DNA of 64,000 nucleotides from Marinobacterium jannaschii DSM 6295 (GTDB lineage: Bacteria; Pseudomonadota; Gammaproteobacteria; Pseudomonadales; Balneatricaceae): NCBI RefSeq assembly GCF_000620085.1, contig NZ_JHVJ01000007.1:62001-126000 (forward strand). Reading direction: 5' to 3'. This document shows positions 55,782 through 64,000 of the stretch, piece by piece. The notes under the pieces are model-generated. The model worked only from the letters and a program-made list of their open reading frames with translations. It did no database searches and was not told the origin of the DNA. A program made the position numbers and the translations under genes. The first letter of the stretch is position 1. Every line of letters starts with the position of its first letter.

Positions 55782-56336
55782 ATGAACCGACACTACTACA
55801 TCAGCGACAACCTCGATGATCTGGAATCCCTCGAGCATGAACTGGAGGAGCACGGAATCAATATCGAGCAAATCCACGTCCTTAGCGAAAAAAATGCGGA
55901 AGTCGAACAACACCACCTGCATGAAGTGACATCCCTGATGAAAAATGACGCCGTGCACTCCGGAGAGATCGGTGCAGCGATCGGCGTGCTGCTGGCAGCG
56001 ATCATTCTGGGCCTGTCATGGCTGTTCGGCTGGACTGACACCGCCGTTGGCTGGATGCCGTTTATCTTTCTGGCCATCGTGGTGATCGGCTTCTGTACCT
56101 GGGAAGGAGGCTTCCTCGGTATCCAGATGCCCAACAGTCATTTCCAGCGCTTTAAACGCGCCCTCAAACGCGGTAAGCATATCTTTTTTGTAGACGTAGA
56201 ACCCGAGCAGGAACCCCTGCTGGACGAGATCGCTCATCACCACCCTATGCTGAAAGATGCGGGCACCGGCAGCGCCGTGCCTCACTGGGTTGTGTCATGG
56301 CTGCACACCTGGCACCAGTTCAAACGCACCATCTGA
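55782..56336 (+). CDS. conserved membrane protein with two helices
   Basis: About 184 residues from ATG 55782 (AGGAG 7 nt upstream). NRHYYISDNLDDLESLEHEL and GINIEQIHVLSE open the protein; two membrane helices lie around IGVLLAAIILGLSWLFGW and FIFLAIVVIGFCTW. The C-terminal half is soluble (FKRALKRGKHIFFVDVEP). Members are conserved in gammaproteobacteria but uncharacterised. The frame opens earlier at 55671 but without a ribosome site. Confidence 0.7.
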   Translation: MNRHYYISDNLDDLESLEHELEEHGINIEQIHVLSEKNAEVEQHHLHEVTSLMKNDAVHSGEIGAAIGVLLAAIILGLSWLFGWTDTAVGWMPFIFLAIVVIGFCTWEGGFLGIQMPNSHFQRFKRALKRGKHIFFVDVEPEQEPLLDEIAHHHPMLKDAGTGSAVPHWVVSWLHTWHQFKRTI

Positions 56337-56424
56337 AGCGGGGCTTTCAGCCTTATCTCAGTCTCATCGCCCGGATGCCAGGGAAGGCATCGCAGGGCTC
56401 CGTCCACTGACCCGCCCGACACGA

Positions 56425-56733
56425 CTACCCAAAGAACAGCAACCGGCTCAGCAAGGTATAGTTTGACTCGGCGGCCATCAAAGCCACCAGTATCACCAGG
56501 CAACCCGGCGGCAGCAGGATGGCGTACATGATCGCCAGCCGCTCCCAGGCCATATGCATAAAGACGGCGACGATCAGTCCCGCCTTCAACAGCATAAACA
56601 GAATAATCAGCCCCCAGCGCAACAGCCCCTGAAACTGCAGGTAGTCGACCAGGTAGGAGAGCGTACTGAGCAGGAACAGCAGCCCCCAGATCTTCAGATA
56701 GGTGCCGATCGGATGTGTTTGGGTATTCACCAT
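56425..56733 (-). CDS. cytochrome c oxidase subunit IV-like protein
   Basis: 102 residues, three helices (WGLLFLLSTLSYLVDYL, GLIILFMLLKAGLIVAVFMH, ILLPPGCLVILVALMA). COX4-type prokaryotic subunit. GAGGAGAGGGCT lies before ATG 56733. Last gene of the oxidase unit. Confidence 0.85.
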   Translation of the reverse strand: MVNTQTHPIGTYLKIWGLLFLLSTLSYLVDYLQFQGLLRWGLIILFMLLKAGLIVAVFMHMAWERLAIMYAILLPPGCLVILVALMAAESNYTLLSRLLFFG

Positions 56734-56855
56734 AGCCCTCTCCTCAGTATCTGTGTCGGGTTTAGCAGCAATGTCGTGCATTCAGAAATCCCCAACCGCT
56801 TCGCGGCATAACCCAGGGCCGTATGGCAGGCGATTTCCGGCGTCAGGTCGGGTAT

Positions 56856-57539
56856 TCACCAGAGATAAAAGAAGGCGAAGATAAACACCCACACCAGATC
56901 GACAAAATGCCAGTAAAGGCCTGCGGTCTCGACGATCTGGTAATCTCCCCGCTGTTCGTAGTCCCCCTTTAATACCTTCAGCGCCACGATGCCGAGATAG
57001 ATCACACCGATGGAGACATGCAGCCCGTGAAAACCGGTGATCATAAAGAAGCAGGCGCCAAACTGTGGCGCTCCCATCGGGTTACCCCAGGGCCGGACGC
57101 CATCCTCGATCAGCTTACTCCACTCGAACGCCTGCATACCGACAAAAGTGGCTCCGAGCAGCGCCGTCAGCAGGATCAGACCGCCGCATCTGAAGCGACG
57201 ACGCTGATAGCCGAAATTGACCGCCATCGCCATGGTGCCGCTACTGCTGATCAACACGAAGGTCATAATGGCGATCAGCACCAGCGGGATATGGATACCG
57301 CCAAGGGTCAGGGCGAACACTTCACTGGTATTGGGCCAGGCTTCGACGGTGCTGCTACGCACCACCATGTAACCGGTCAGGAAGCAGGAGAATATAAAAG
57401 TGTCACTGAGCAGGAAGATCCACATCATCGCCTTGCCCCAGTTCACCCGGCGAAACACCTCACGGTCATCGGACCAGTCCTGTACCAGTCCCTGCATCCC
57501 CTCTTCTGCTGCCGCTTTTGGTCTGATCTCGGTACTCAT
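56856..57539 (-). CDS. cytochrome c oxidase subunit III
   Basis: 227 residues from ATG 57539 (the open frame starts at 57575). Seven likely helices; FLLSDTFIFSCFLTGY, MQAFEWSKLI and TGFHGLHVSIGVIYLG plus YWHFVDLVWVFIFAFFYLW are typical. Part of the heme-copper oxidase in the membrane. Confidence 0.9.
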   Translation of the reverse strand: MSTEIRPKAAAEEGMQGLVQDWSDDREVFRRVNWGKAMMWIFLLSDTFIFSCFLTGYMVVRSSTVEAWPNTSEVFALTLGGIHIPLVLIAIMTFVLISSSGTMAMAVNFGYQRRRFRCGGLILLTALLGATFVGMQAFEWSKLIEDGVRPWGNPMGAPQFGACFFMITGFHGLHVSIGVIYLGIVALKVLKGDYEQRGDYQIVETAGLYWHFVDLVWVFIFAFFYLW

Positions 57540-57543
57540 AGCA

Positions 57544-58227
57544 TCACCCCAGACCACAGAATGCGGCGATGGCACGGAAAGTTTCCGGCGTTCGGGTCAG
57601 CACCAGAAACAGCAGCAGCCAGATCAACAACAGGAAATGCCAGTAACGGGCACAGAGTTGTAGCGAACTGGCGAAGTGATGCCCCGGCAGCTGTTGCTGA
57701 TCCAATGCCAGTAACTGACCCAGCAGAAAGCCCCACACCAGCAGTCCGCCCATCAGATGTAATCCGTGCAGGCCGGTCAGCAGATAAAAGAAACTACTGG
57801 CAGGGTTAGCATCCAGGGCATAACCGGTGGCTTCAAATAACTGCCACAGGCGCAGCTGGCCGATCAGGAACAGCAGGGCAAAAGCCCCGGCCAGCAAGAT
57901 GCCGAGCATCAGGCGCTGGCGGTTGGCCCCGGCCAATGCCCGGCGGGCATCGACCAGGGCTAAACTGGCAGCCAGCAACAGCAGGCTGTTGAGCCAGAGA
58001 GGCCTGAAATCTGCCAGCGGCGCACCGAAGCCGGTCAGCGAGGGCCAGTCATCCAGCTGCGCACGACTGATAAAAGCCACCAGAAACAACAGGAACAACA
58101 CACTGATCACCGCCAGCAACAGCCAGATCGCGGTGTTGGCGATGCGCCCTGGACGCTCCGTCGCAGGTACCCAGCCACTCTCACCGCCCTCCCCTGGCTC
58201 TGCCCGCCATAATTCCTGAGATCTCAT
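57544..58227 (-). CDS. second cytochrome oxidase subunit III-like protein
   Basis: 227 residues, hydrophobic, with FFYLLTGLHGLHLMGGLLVW and ARYWHFLLLIWLLLF echoing subunit III but weaker conservation in the N-terminal part. It overlaps coxA by 4 bp and is followed 4 bp later by the canonical subunit III gene, so the operon has two such proteins. Confidence 0.85.
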   Translation of the reverse strand: MRSQELWRAEPGEGGESGWVPATERPGRIANTAIWLLLAVISVLFLLFLVAFISRAQLDDWPSLTGFGAPLADFRPLWLNSLLLLAASLALVDARRALAGANRQRLMLGILLAGAFALLFLIGQLRLWQLFEATGYALDANPASSFFYLLTGLHGLHLMGGLLVWGFLLGQLLALDQQQLPGHHFASSLQLCARYWHFLLLIWLLLFLVLTRTPETFRAIAAFCGLG

Positions 58228-59987
58228 GACTCACCTCCGACCTGTTCCCGGCTGCGGCGACGCTGCAGCTCCTGATCAGACACTGTCTGTGGTACGAAAT
58301 CCGCTTTCATCCCCGGCAGGCTGTAGTCGTAGGCCCAGCGGTGCACTACCGGTAACTTCGCCCCCCAGTTACCGTGTGGCGGCGGGGTTTGTGGCGTCTG
58401 CCACTCCAGTGAAGTGGCCTGCCACGGATTCGCCCCGGCAGGCTTACCGTTACGCACACTCCAGAACAGGTTGAACAGGAACAGTAACTGGCTGACCCCG
58501 ACCAACAGCGCCGCCACCGTGATAAAGGCATTCAGGTCCTGCGCCGAGTCGGGGATAAATTCATAGCCTTCAAAGCTGTAGTAGCGCCGCGGCATGCCAA
58601 GAAAGCCGAGGTAGTGCATAGGAAAGTAGATCGCATAGGTACCGAGAAAGGTGATCCAGAAGTGCAGCTTGCCGAGGCAGTCATTCATCATCCGCCCGGT
58701 CACCTTGGGATACCAGTGATAGATAGCGCCGAACACCACCAGAATCGGCGCCACGCCCATCACCATATGAAAGTGCGCTACTACGAAATAGGTATCGGAC
58801 AAGGGAACATCAACGATGACATTACCCAGAAACAGCCCGGTCAGGCCGCCTACCAGAAAGGTCAGGATAAATCCCAGCGCGAACAGCATCGGTACCGTGA
58901 GATGGATATCCCCGCGCCACAGGGTCAGCACCCAGTTATAGACTTTCAGTGCCGTCGGAACCGCAATGACCAGCGTGGTCGTGGCAAAGAAGAATCCAAA
59001 ATAGGGGTTCATGCCACTGACATACATATGGTGTGCCCAGACCACAAAACTGAGCACACCGATCGCCACGATCGCCCAGACCATCATACGATAGCCGAAG
59101 ATATTCTTGCGCGCATGGGTGCTGATCAGGTCCGAGACCAGGCCAAAGGCGGGCAGTGCCACGATATAGACCTCTGGGTGACCAAAGAACCAGAACAGGT
59201 GCTGAAACAGGATCGGGCTGCCGCCCTGATGATCCAGCGCCTGCCCCATCGAAACGATCGCGGGCATAAAAAAGCTGGTGCCCAGCAGTTTATCGAACAG
59301 CATCATCACCGCGCTGACAAACAACGCCGGAAATGCCAGCAGCGCCAGGACGGTCGCCATAAAAATGCCCCATACGGTCAGCGGCATACGGAACAGGGTC
59401 ATACCATAAGTGCGGGCCTGCAGCACCGTCGTCACATAGTTCAATCCGCCCATCGTAGCGGCAACGATAAAGATCGCCAGCGACACCAGCATCAGCACGA
59501 TTCCCCAGTCAGTGCCCGGCGTACCGGCCGTGATGGATTGCGGCGGATAGAGGGTCCAGCCCGCCCCGGTTGGCCCGCCCGGGACAAAGAAGCTGGCCAG
59601 TAGCACCAGCACCGAGAGCAGGTAAAACCAGTAGCTGAGCATATTCACGTAGGGAAACACCATGTCGCGCGCCCCGACCATCAGCGGGATCAGGTAGTTA
59701 CCGAAACCGCCGAGAAACAGCGCCGTCAGCAGATAGATCACCATAATCATGCCGTGCATGGTCATCGCCTGGTAATAGGCTGAGGCATCCATAAATTCCA
59801 GGCTGCCGGGAAAGCCGATCTGCATACGCATCAGCCCCGACAGTATCAGCGCAATCAGGCCGACAAAGATGGCCGTCAGCGAATACTGGATGGCGATGAC
59901 CTTATGGTCCTGGCTCCAGATATAGCGGGTAAAAAAGCTCTTTGGCTCATGTACAGCTTCATTTTCAGCCTGGTCTGCATAGGCCAT
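58224..59987 (-). CDS. cytochrome c oxidase subunit I
   Basis: Catalytic subunit, 587 residues, with about twelve to thirteen helices. It carries heme a and the heme a3/CuB site; HGMIMVIYLLTALFLGG, WFFGHPEVYIVALPAFG (CuB His, proton-channel Glu) and SDTYFVVAHFHMVMG (heme His) are visible, pointing to the A-type family. GGAGG lies 8 nt upstream. 27 bp after the coxB stop. Confidence 0.96.
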   Translation of the reverse strand: MAYADQAENEAVHEPKSFFTRYIWSQDHKVIAIQYSLTAIFVGLIALILSGLMRMQIGFPGSLEFMDASAYYQAMTMHGMIMVIYLLTALFLGGFGNYLIPLMVGARDMVFPYVNMLSYWFYLLSVLVLLASFFVPGGPTGAGWTLYPPQSITAGTPGTDWGIVLMLVSLAIFIVAATMGGLNYVTTVLQARTYGMTLFRMPLTVWGIFMATVLALLAFPALFVSAVMMLFDKLLGTSFFMPAIVSMGQALDHQGGSPILFQHLFWFFGHPEVYIVALPAFGLVSDLISTHARKNIFGYRMMVWAIVAIGVLSFVVWAHHMYVSGMNPYFGFFFATTTLVIAVPTALKVYNWVLTLWRGDIHLTVPMLFALGFILTFLVGGLTGLFLGNVIVDVPLSDTYFVVAHFHMVMGVAPILVVFGAIYHWYPKVTGRMMNDCLGKLHFWITFLGTYAIYFPMHYLGFLGMPRRYYSFEGYEFIPDSAQDLNAFITVAALLVGVSQLLFLFNLFWSVRNGKPAGANPWQATSLEWQTPQTPPPHGNWGAKLPVVHRWAYDYSLPGMKADFVPQTVSDQELQRRRSREQVGGES

Positions 59988-60014
59988 CTCATCATCCTCC
60001 GTTGGAGAACTCTG

Positions 60015-61157
60015 TTACTGAGACGATCCCTGTGAATTATCGGTAGCGGCGGTAAGCGAACGTATATAGGCGACCAGTGCGTCGAGGTCGGCGGAGGCCA
60101 GATTATATGCCACCATAATGGCCGGATAACCGGCCACCAGCTGGTCCGCCGGATCGGTAATGGAACGCTTCAGGTAGGCCTCATCGACCAGCACCTCACT
60201 ACCGTCACTGAGCTTTTCCTTACGTCCGAACAGCCCCTTCCAGCCCGGTCCCAGGCTTTTGCTGCCATCGACGCTGTGACAGGCAAGACAGCCCTGCTGC
60301 TGCGCAATCAGGCGTCCGCGTTTCAGCAGCGGATCTTCCGGTGTGCTGTCCTCCCGCTGTAGCAATGCAGCCAGCGTCGGCTGCTGCGCCAGCCAGCTGC
60401 GAAACTCTGCATGTGGCTCGACCTGCAGCAGGCCGCGCATACTGTAGTGACCGATACCGCAAAACTCGGCACAAAGAATCTCAAAGCGTCCGTTGCGGGT
60501 GGGGGTAAACCAGAACCAGGAAACAGTTCCCGGCACCATATCCATCTTTCCGCGGATCTGGGGAACATAGAAGTTGTGCAGGACATCCTTGGAACGCAGC
60601 AACAGTTTGACCGGTTGCCCGAGCGGAAGATGCACCTCGTTGCCCAGCACCAGCTGGTCATCCTGCCCGGCCGGATCATCCGGATTCAGTCCCAGCGGAT
60701 TGTTATCAGCAATCCAGCGCACATGGCTTTTACCGAACGTGCGGTCTTCACCGGGAAACCGAAACGCCCACTGCCACTGCTGACCGACCACTTCGACTTC
60801 ATGGGCATCCTCCGGCACATCGATAAACTGTTCATAGACAAAGAGTCCCGGCGCCAGCATCGCCACGATACCGATACCGGTGATCCCCATCAGCCACCAC
60901 TCCAGCCTGCGGTTCTCCGGTTCATAGGCCGCCCGGTGTGAGTTTTTTCTACCCTCCCGGTGGCGATAGCGAATCAGTGCCAGCACCACAAACAGGGTAA
61001 TAACCACAAAGAAAAAACCGGTCAGCAGAATCGTAATCAGCAGGGTGTTGTCGATCGCACCCCAGTTGGACGCGGCCTCGGTAATCCACCAGGGGCTGTA
61101 GATATGAAACAGGACTGAAGCAACTACGATGAGGATCAGTACAATCGCCAACGCCAT
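60015..61157 (-). CDS. cytochrome c oxidase subunit II with fused cytochrome c
   Basis: 380 residues: two N-terminal helices, the periplasmic CuA domain (H194, C229-x3-C233-x3-H237-x2-M240 in CAEFCGIGHYSM) and a C-terminal cytochrome c domain (C290-x2-C293-H294 in CLACH, probable axial Met near IMVAYN). This defines a caa3-type oxidase. The first gene of the unit on the minus strand. Confidence 0.95.
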   Translation of the reverse strand: MALAIVLILIVVASVLFHIYSPWWITEAASNWGAIDNTLLITILLTGFFFVVITLFVVLALIRYRHREGRKNSHRAAYEPENRRLEWWLMGITGIGIVAMLAPGLFVYEQFIDVPEDAHEVEVVGQQWQWAFRFPGEDRTFGKSHVRWIADNNPLGLNPDDPAGQDDQLVLGNEVHLPLGQPVKLLLRSKDVLHNFYVPQIRGKMDMVPGTVSWFWFTPTRNGRFEILCAEFCGIGHYSMRGLLQVEPHAEFRSWLAQQPTLAALLQREDSTPEDPLLKRGRLIAQQQGCLACHSVDGSKSLGPGWKGLFGRKEKLSDGSEVLVDEAYLKRSITDPADQLVAGYPAIMVAYNLASADLDALVAYIRSLTAATDNSQGSSQ

Positions 61158-61622
61158 TCTTTCGTCACCCTGAAGTGAGGAGCATGGCCAGCAAAGGAAG
61201 GATGGTCAGCTCATAAACAGTGGCAAAAACGCCTTGTTCACGGCCAGTTCCATTGTGCGGCAGCGGGGCCGCGAACTTATACATAGGGTAGTGCTGATAA
61301 GGGCATCCCGCCAGTCAGGCCGATCTCTGATCTGTGGGAAAAACGGGGAAATCAAAGCAAATGCATGAATCCCATCGTATCCCTATCTGCCCCGGCTGAG
61401 GTAAATCTGACGCCGTACTCTGTGGCGATCATATGGCATTGTGGAAAATACCGTCTGACCGCAGAGCCCTGTTAATACGAACCTACCCGGCCCCTCATTC
61501 GCACCTTGCTATTACTTAGTTAGTTCAGCGCCTGCAGTTAAGTGCTGAAGCACTCACAATTGCCCCGTATCCCCTAAAATTAGCAGGAGGGATCTGTCAA
61601 AGACCGGAGGATCGGTAACGGT
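61158..61622. other. 465-bp divergent promoter region
   Basis: Between the oxidase operon and the AarF-like gene. No gene, repeat or terminator recognised. Confidence 0.5.
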
Positions 61623-62927
61623 GTGACTAAAGAGATACCTGTTCCAAAAAACCGGGCCAGCCGCCTGTTGAAGATCGGCCGATTGCTCGGAGGGATTGCC
61701 GGGCAGATGCTCAGCGATGGCGTATCGGCTTTGGCCGACGGAAAACCGCTGCGAGCAAGCGACTTGCTGCTGACACCGGCCAATGCCATGCGGCTGGCGG
61801 AGAGGTTGTCTGAGATGCGCGGCGCGGCGATGAAGATCGGCCAACTTCTCTCGATGGAGACCGGTGATTATCTTCCTCCGGCGCTAACCGAGATTCTGGC
61901 CACCCTGCGCGAACACGCGCATCCCATGCCGCAGCATCAGGTAGCGCAGGTGCTGGAAACGGCCTGGGGTAAAGGCTGGGACGGTGCATTCCAGCAGTTT
62001 TCGTTTACACCTTTCGCGACTGCATCTATCGGGCAGGTGCACGAAGCCTGCAAAGATGGCCGGCACCTGGCGATCAAGGTGCAATATCCCGGGATTCGAA
62101 AAAGTATCGATAGCGACGTCGACAATGTCGCGGCGCTGTTCGGCCTTTTCCGCCTGATTCCAGGGGAATTCGATTTGGCACCATTGCTTAAAGAAGCCAA
62201 ACAACAACTTCACCAAGAAGCCGATTACCGTGCCGAAGCGGTCAATATCGCCGAATATAACCGTTTTATTGGCGATGATTCCGGGTTCGAACTCCCAACG
62301 GTAGACAGTTCACTCACCACCTCCGATGTGCTCTCTATGTCTTTCGTCGCCGGGGCCCCTATCGAATCGCTGGCGAGTTCGCCGCTCAATGTGAGAAACC
62401 GTGTTGCGACACAGCTGCTGGCACTGGTATTGAAAGAGCTGTTCGAGTGGGGCCTGGTACAGACTGACGCTCAATTTGGCAATTACCGCTACCAGGTCGA
62501 GCGGGATCGAATCGGACTCCTCGACTTCGGCGCCACCCGACACTATTCCGACGAGCTGGTTGACGCTTTCCGCCGTCTGATGGGGGCGGCGATTAAAGGC
62601 GACCTCTCCGCCATTGAGCACACGGCTGTCGAGCTGGGTTATCTGCGGCAAGCGGAGTCACTAGCCTATCGCCGGGGCTTATGCGAAATGATCAGGGCGG
62701 TTGCCGAGCCGGTGCGATACCCGGGCTTATTTGATTTCGGTACCTCCGACCTGTCAAAGCGGGTCGTGGATCTGGCCATCTCCCTGCGGCTGCATCAGCG
62801 CTATATGCACCTGCCGCCGACTGATATGCTGTTTCTACACCGCAAAATCGGCGGCACTTATCTGCTTTGCGCCCGGCTACGGGCACAGGTCGACGTCAAC
62901 CGCTTGGCCGCGCCCTACATCCGTTGA
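61623..62927 (+). CDS. AarF/ABC1 (UbiB/COQ8-like) kinase family protein
   Basis: 434 residues from GTG 61623 with GGAGG 11 nt upstream. ABC1 signatures: KxGQ motif MKIGQLLSMETGDYLPP, ATASIGQVHEA, AIKVQYPGI (Lys of the ATP site), EADYRAEA and LLDFGATR. Such atypical kinases support ubiquinone or other lipid metabolism. It is convergent with the TetR gene, 34 bp apart. Confidence 0.9.
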   Translation: MTKEIPVPKNRASRLLKIGRLLGGIAGQMLSDGVSALADGKPLRASDLLLTPANAMRLAERLSEMRGAAMKIGQLLSMETGDYLPPALTEILATLREHAHPMPQHQVAQVLETAWGKGWDGAFQQFSFTPFATASIGQVHEACKDGRHLAIKVQYPGIRKSIDSDVDNVAALFGLFRLIPGEFDLAPLLKEAKQQLHQEADYRAEAVNIAEYNRFIGDDSGFELPTVDSSLTTSDVLSMSFVAGAPIESLASSPLNVRNRVATQLLALVLKELFEWGLVQTDAQFGNYRYQVERDRIGLLDFGATRHYSDELVDAFRRLMGAAIKGDLSAIEHTAVELGYLRQAESLAYRRGLCEMIRAVAEPVRYPGLFDFGTSDLSKRVVDLAISLRLHQRYMHLPPTDMLFLHRKIGGTYLLCARLRAQVDVNRLAAPYIR

Positions 62928-62961
62928 GCATTGCATGGCGTATCCAACATCAGGCGCTGTT

Positions 62962-63582
62962 TCAGTGGGTATCAGCGGGTAACCAAAAGGCCGCCGCCCG
63001 CTCCGCCCTTGCCAGAAGACTCAACAGCCGCTCGTGCGCCTGCCACTGTTGCAGGCTTTCATCCCGACACCATGTTCGCAAAGTTGCTAAAAAAATACCG
63101 GTCAGGAAAACCTCTTCAACCTGTCTGCGCCGGCCACCTGCATGCAGTCCAGCCGCTTCCCGCCAGAACTGCACCAGACGTGACAGATCAAAGACCATCG
63201 GCAGCCAATGGTGAATGTGGGGGAAATGCAGTTTGGCACCCAGCATCTGAGCAGTGACCCGATGGTAGGGGCTGAGCGCCTCAAACCAGCGCCAGATTAC
63301 CGCTTCCAGCCGCTCTTTGACCGGCAATGCCTCAATATCCTCGAGATCAGCGGCCAGCATGGCCTCAAGCGCACGCGAAAACCAGGCATTGGCGATGGCA
63401 TTGGTATCCGCATAATAGTGACGTATATGGTTTACGGAGGTGTCACAGTATTTCGCCAGCGTCACAAGGCTGAGGTCGTACCAGTTATCCCGCTCAGTCG
63501 CCAATTCTAACGCTGCATTCAGTATTCGATCAGACTCCACGGCTTGTGAGATCTGCTCTGCGTGTTGCGAAGTTGTAGCCAT
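62962..63582 (-). CDS. TetR-family regulator
   Basis: 206 residues with an N-terminal TetR-like helix-turn-helix (LSLVTLAKYCDTSVNHIRHY) and a helical effector domain. Convergent with the AarF-like gene; nothing else in the window indicates its target. 63583-63903 upstream has one long hairpin and no gene. Confidence 0.75.
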   Translation of the reverse strand: MATTSQHAEQISQAVESDRILNAALELATERDNWYDLSLVTLAKYCDTSVNHIRHYYADTNAIANAWFSRALEAMLAADLEDIEALPVKERLEAVIWRWFEALSPYHRVTAQMLGAKLHFPHIHHWLPMVFDLSRLVQFWREAAGLHAGGRRRQVEEVFLTGIFLATLRTWCRDESLQQWQAHERLLSLLARAERAAAFWLPADTH

Positions 63583-63605
63583 TACACCGCCCTCGATCAG
63601 AGAGA

Positions 63606-63664
63606 CTGATGCCTGATGCGCCAGGATACTCTTGTCAGCGATCTCCCGGCGTTTCAGGCATCAG
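63606..63664. repeat. long-loop inverted repeat
   Basis: CTGATGCCTGA (63606-63616) and TCAGGCATCAG (63654-63664), perfect 11-bp arms around 37 bp, in the promoter region of the TetR gene. It may be an operator or structure; the purpose is unknown. Confidence 0.4.
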
Positions 63665-63903
63665 GTGTAAACAAGTATAGGGCAGCGAAGGGGTCTCTAT
63701 ACTTTGCTTTTGTTCTGGGCTAGCCCTGTGCTTTACGGTCATCCAATCCGGCCTCAATAGCCGGGTGGAGACAAGGGCCCGGCATCTTCTCAGATACGCT
63801 GAGAGATTAAAGAGATGGCGTTTATAGCGCGATCAGAGCAGAGAAAACCACAGAACCGGCAGTGTTCATCACCCATGCTACAGGAATCCTCTCGACGACA
63901 AGG

Positions 63904-64000
63904 TCAGGCAGCGGCCACCAGCTGCACCACGCCATCGTAGACAAACTGAATTGCCAGCGCGGCCAGGATAACACCGAGGAAGCGACGCAGAATCTCATCA
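63904..64000 (-). CDS. MarC-family membrane protein (3' end only)
   Basis: Only the last 31 codons are inside the window: EILRRFLGVILAALAIQFVY, then DGVVQLVAAA and stop. This matches the terminal helix of MarC/YhgN-type membrane proteins (LGVxLAALAVQFVxDG). Function in the family is unclear. Confidence 0.6.
   Translation of the reverse strand, partial: DEILRRFLGVILAALAIQFVYDGVVQLVAAA

Overview
The window comes from a heterotrophic, aerobic, apparently marine gammaproteobacterium, most like an Oceanospirillales relative (Marinobacterium/Neptuniibacter/Amphritea type). I infer this from the gene content (phenylacetate and homogentisate catabolism, TRAP-TAXI uptake, glutarate/lysine breakdown, caa3 oxidase, EfpL) and from the protein sequences. 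No rRNA or tRNA gene was recognised.

Layout. (1) 1-10935: a phenylacetate (paa) cluster on the plus strand: paaH (5' end outside the window), paaI, paaJ, paaK, then paaABCDE and paaZ, with palindromes between the transcription units. (2) 10936-13809: a four-gene accessory block (NmrA-like, SnoaL-like, DUF606 exporter, divergent TetR). It is bracketed by a second, diverged copy of the last 165 bp of paaZ. (3) 13927-16201: a LysR regulator divergent from a small membrane protein and an SbtA-type bicarbonate transporter. (4) 16307-20463: an AT-richer accessory zone with an HNH nuclease, a small membrane protein, six copies of a ~103-bp structured leader, four longer truncated 5' ends of a REP-associated (HUH/Y1) transposase plus two 8-codon heads, the tail of a SNase-type nuclease gene, a lipoprotein and a dead XRE gene. 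(5) 20464-27120: a homogentisate-type lower pathway (fahA, DUF2783, FAD monooxygenase, unusual MBL protein, divergent IclR, maiA, VOC protein); no ring-cleaving homogentisate dioxygenase is visible. (6) 27180-29606: hypothetical proteins and efpL. (7) 29981-37818: a TAXI-TRAP transporter with a sigma-54 promoter and triplicated enhancer-like site, its DctD/DctB-like two-component pair, and trmH. (8) 37925-46233: prephenate dehydratase, a glutarate-catabolism set (XRE-cupin regulator, CoA-transferase, glutaryl-CoA dehydrogenase), an orphan polyamine-type binding protein, dodecin and a polar amino-acid ABC transporter. (9) 46491-55488: a DUF457 membrane protein, a three-gene signalling operon (kinase plus two response regulators with HDOD and degenerate HD-GYP outputs), a HAD hydrolase, a chemoreceptor and a GST. 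(10) 55782-64000: a conserved membrane protein, a caa3-type cytochrome oxidase operon, an AarF/ABC1 kinase, a TetR regulator and the 3' end of a marC-like gene.

Working together: the Paa and homogentisate-type modules feed aromatic acids to acetyl-CoA, succinyl-CoA, fumarate and acetoacetate. The glutarate set adds a lysine/glutarate route. The TRAP-TAXI and ABC systems supply substrates, and the oxidase respires the electrons. The most unusual part is the 16.6-19.2 kb array. There a REP-transposase head is repeated with one fixed edge and a variable other edge, and unrelated genes sit between the copies.
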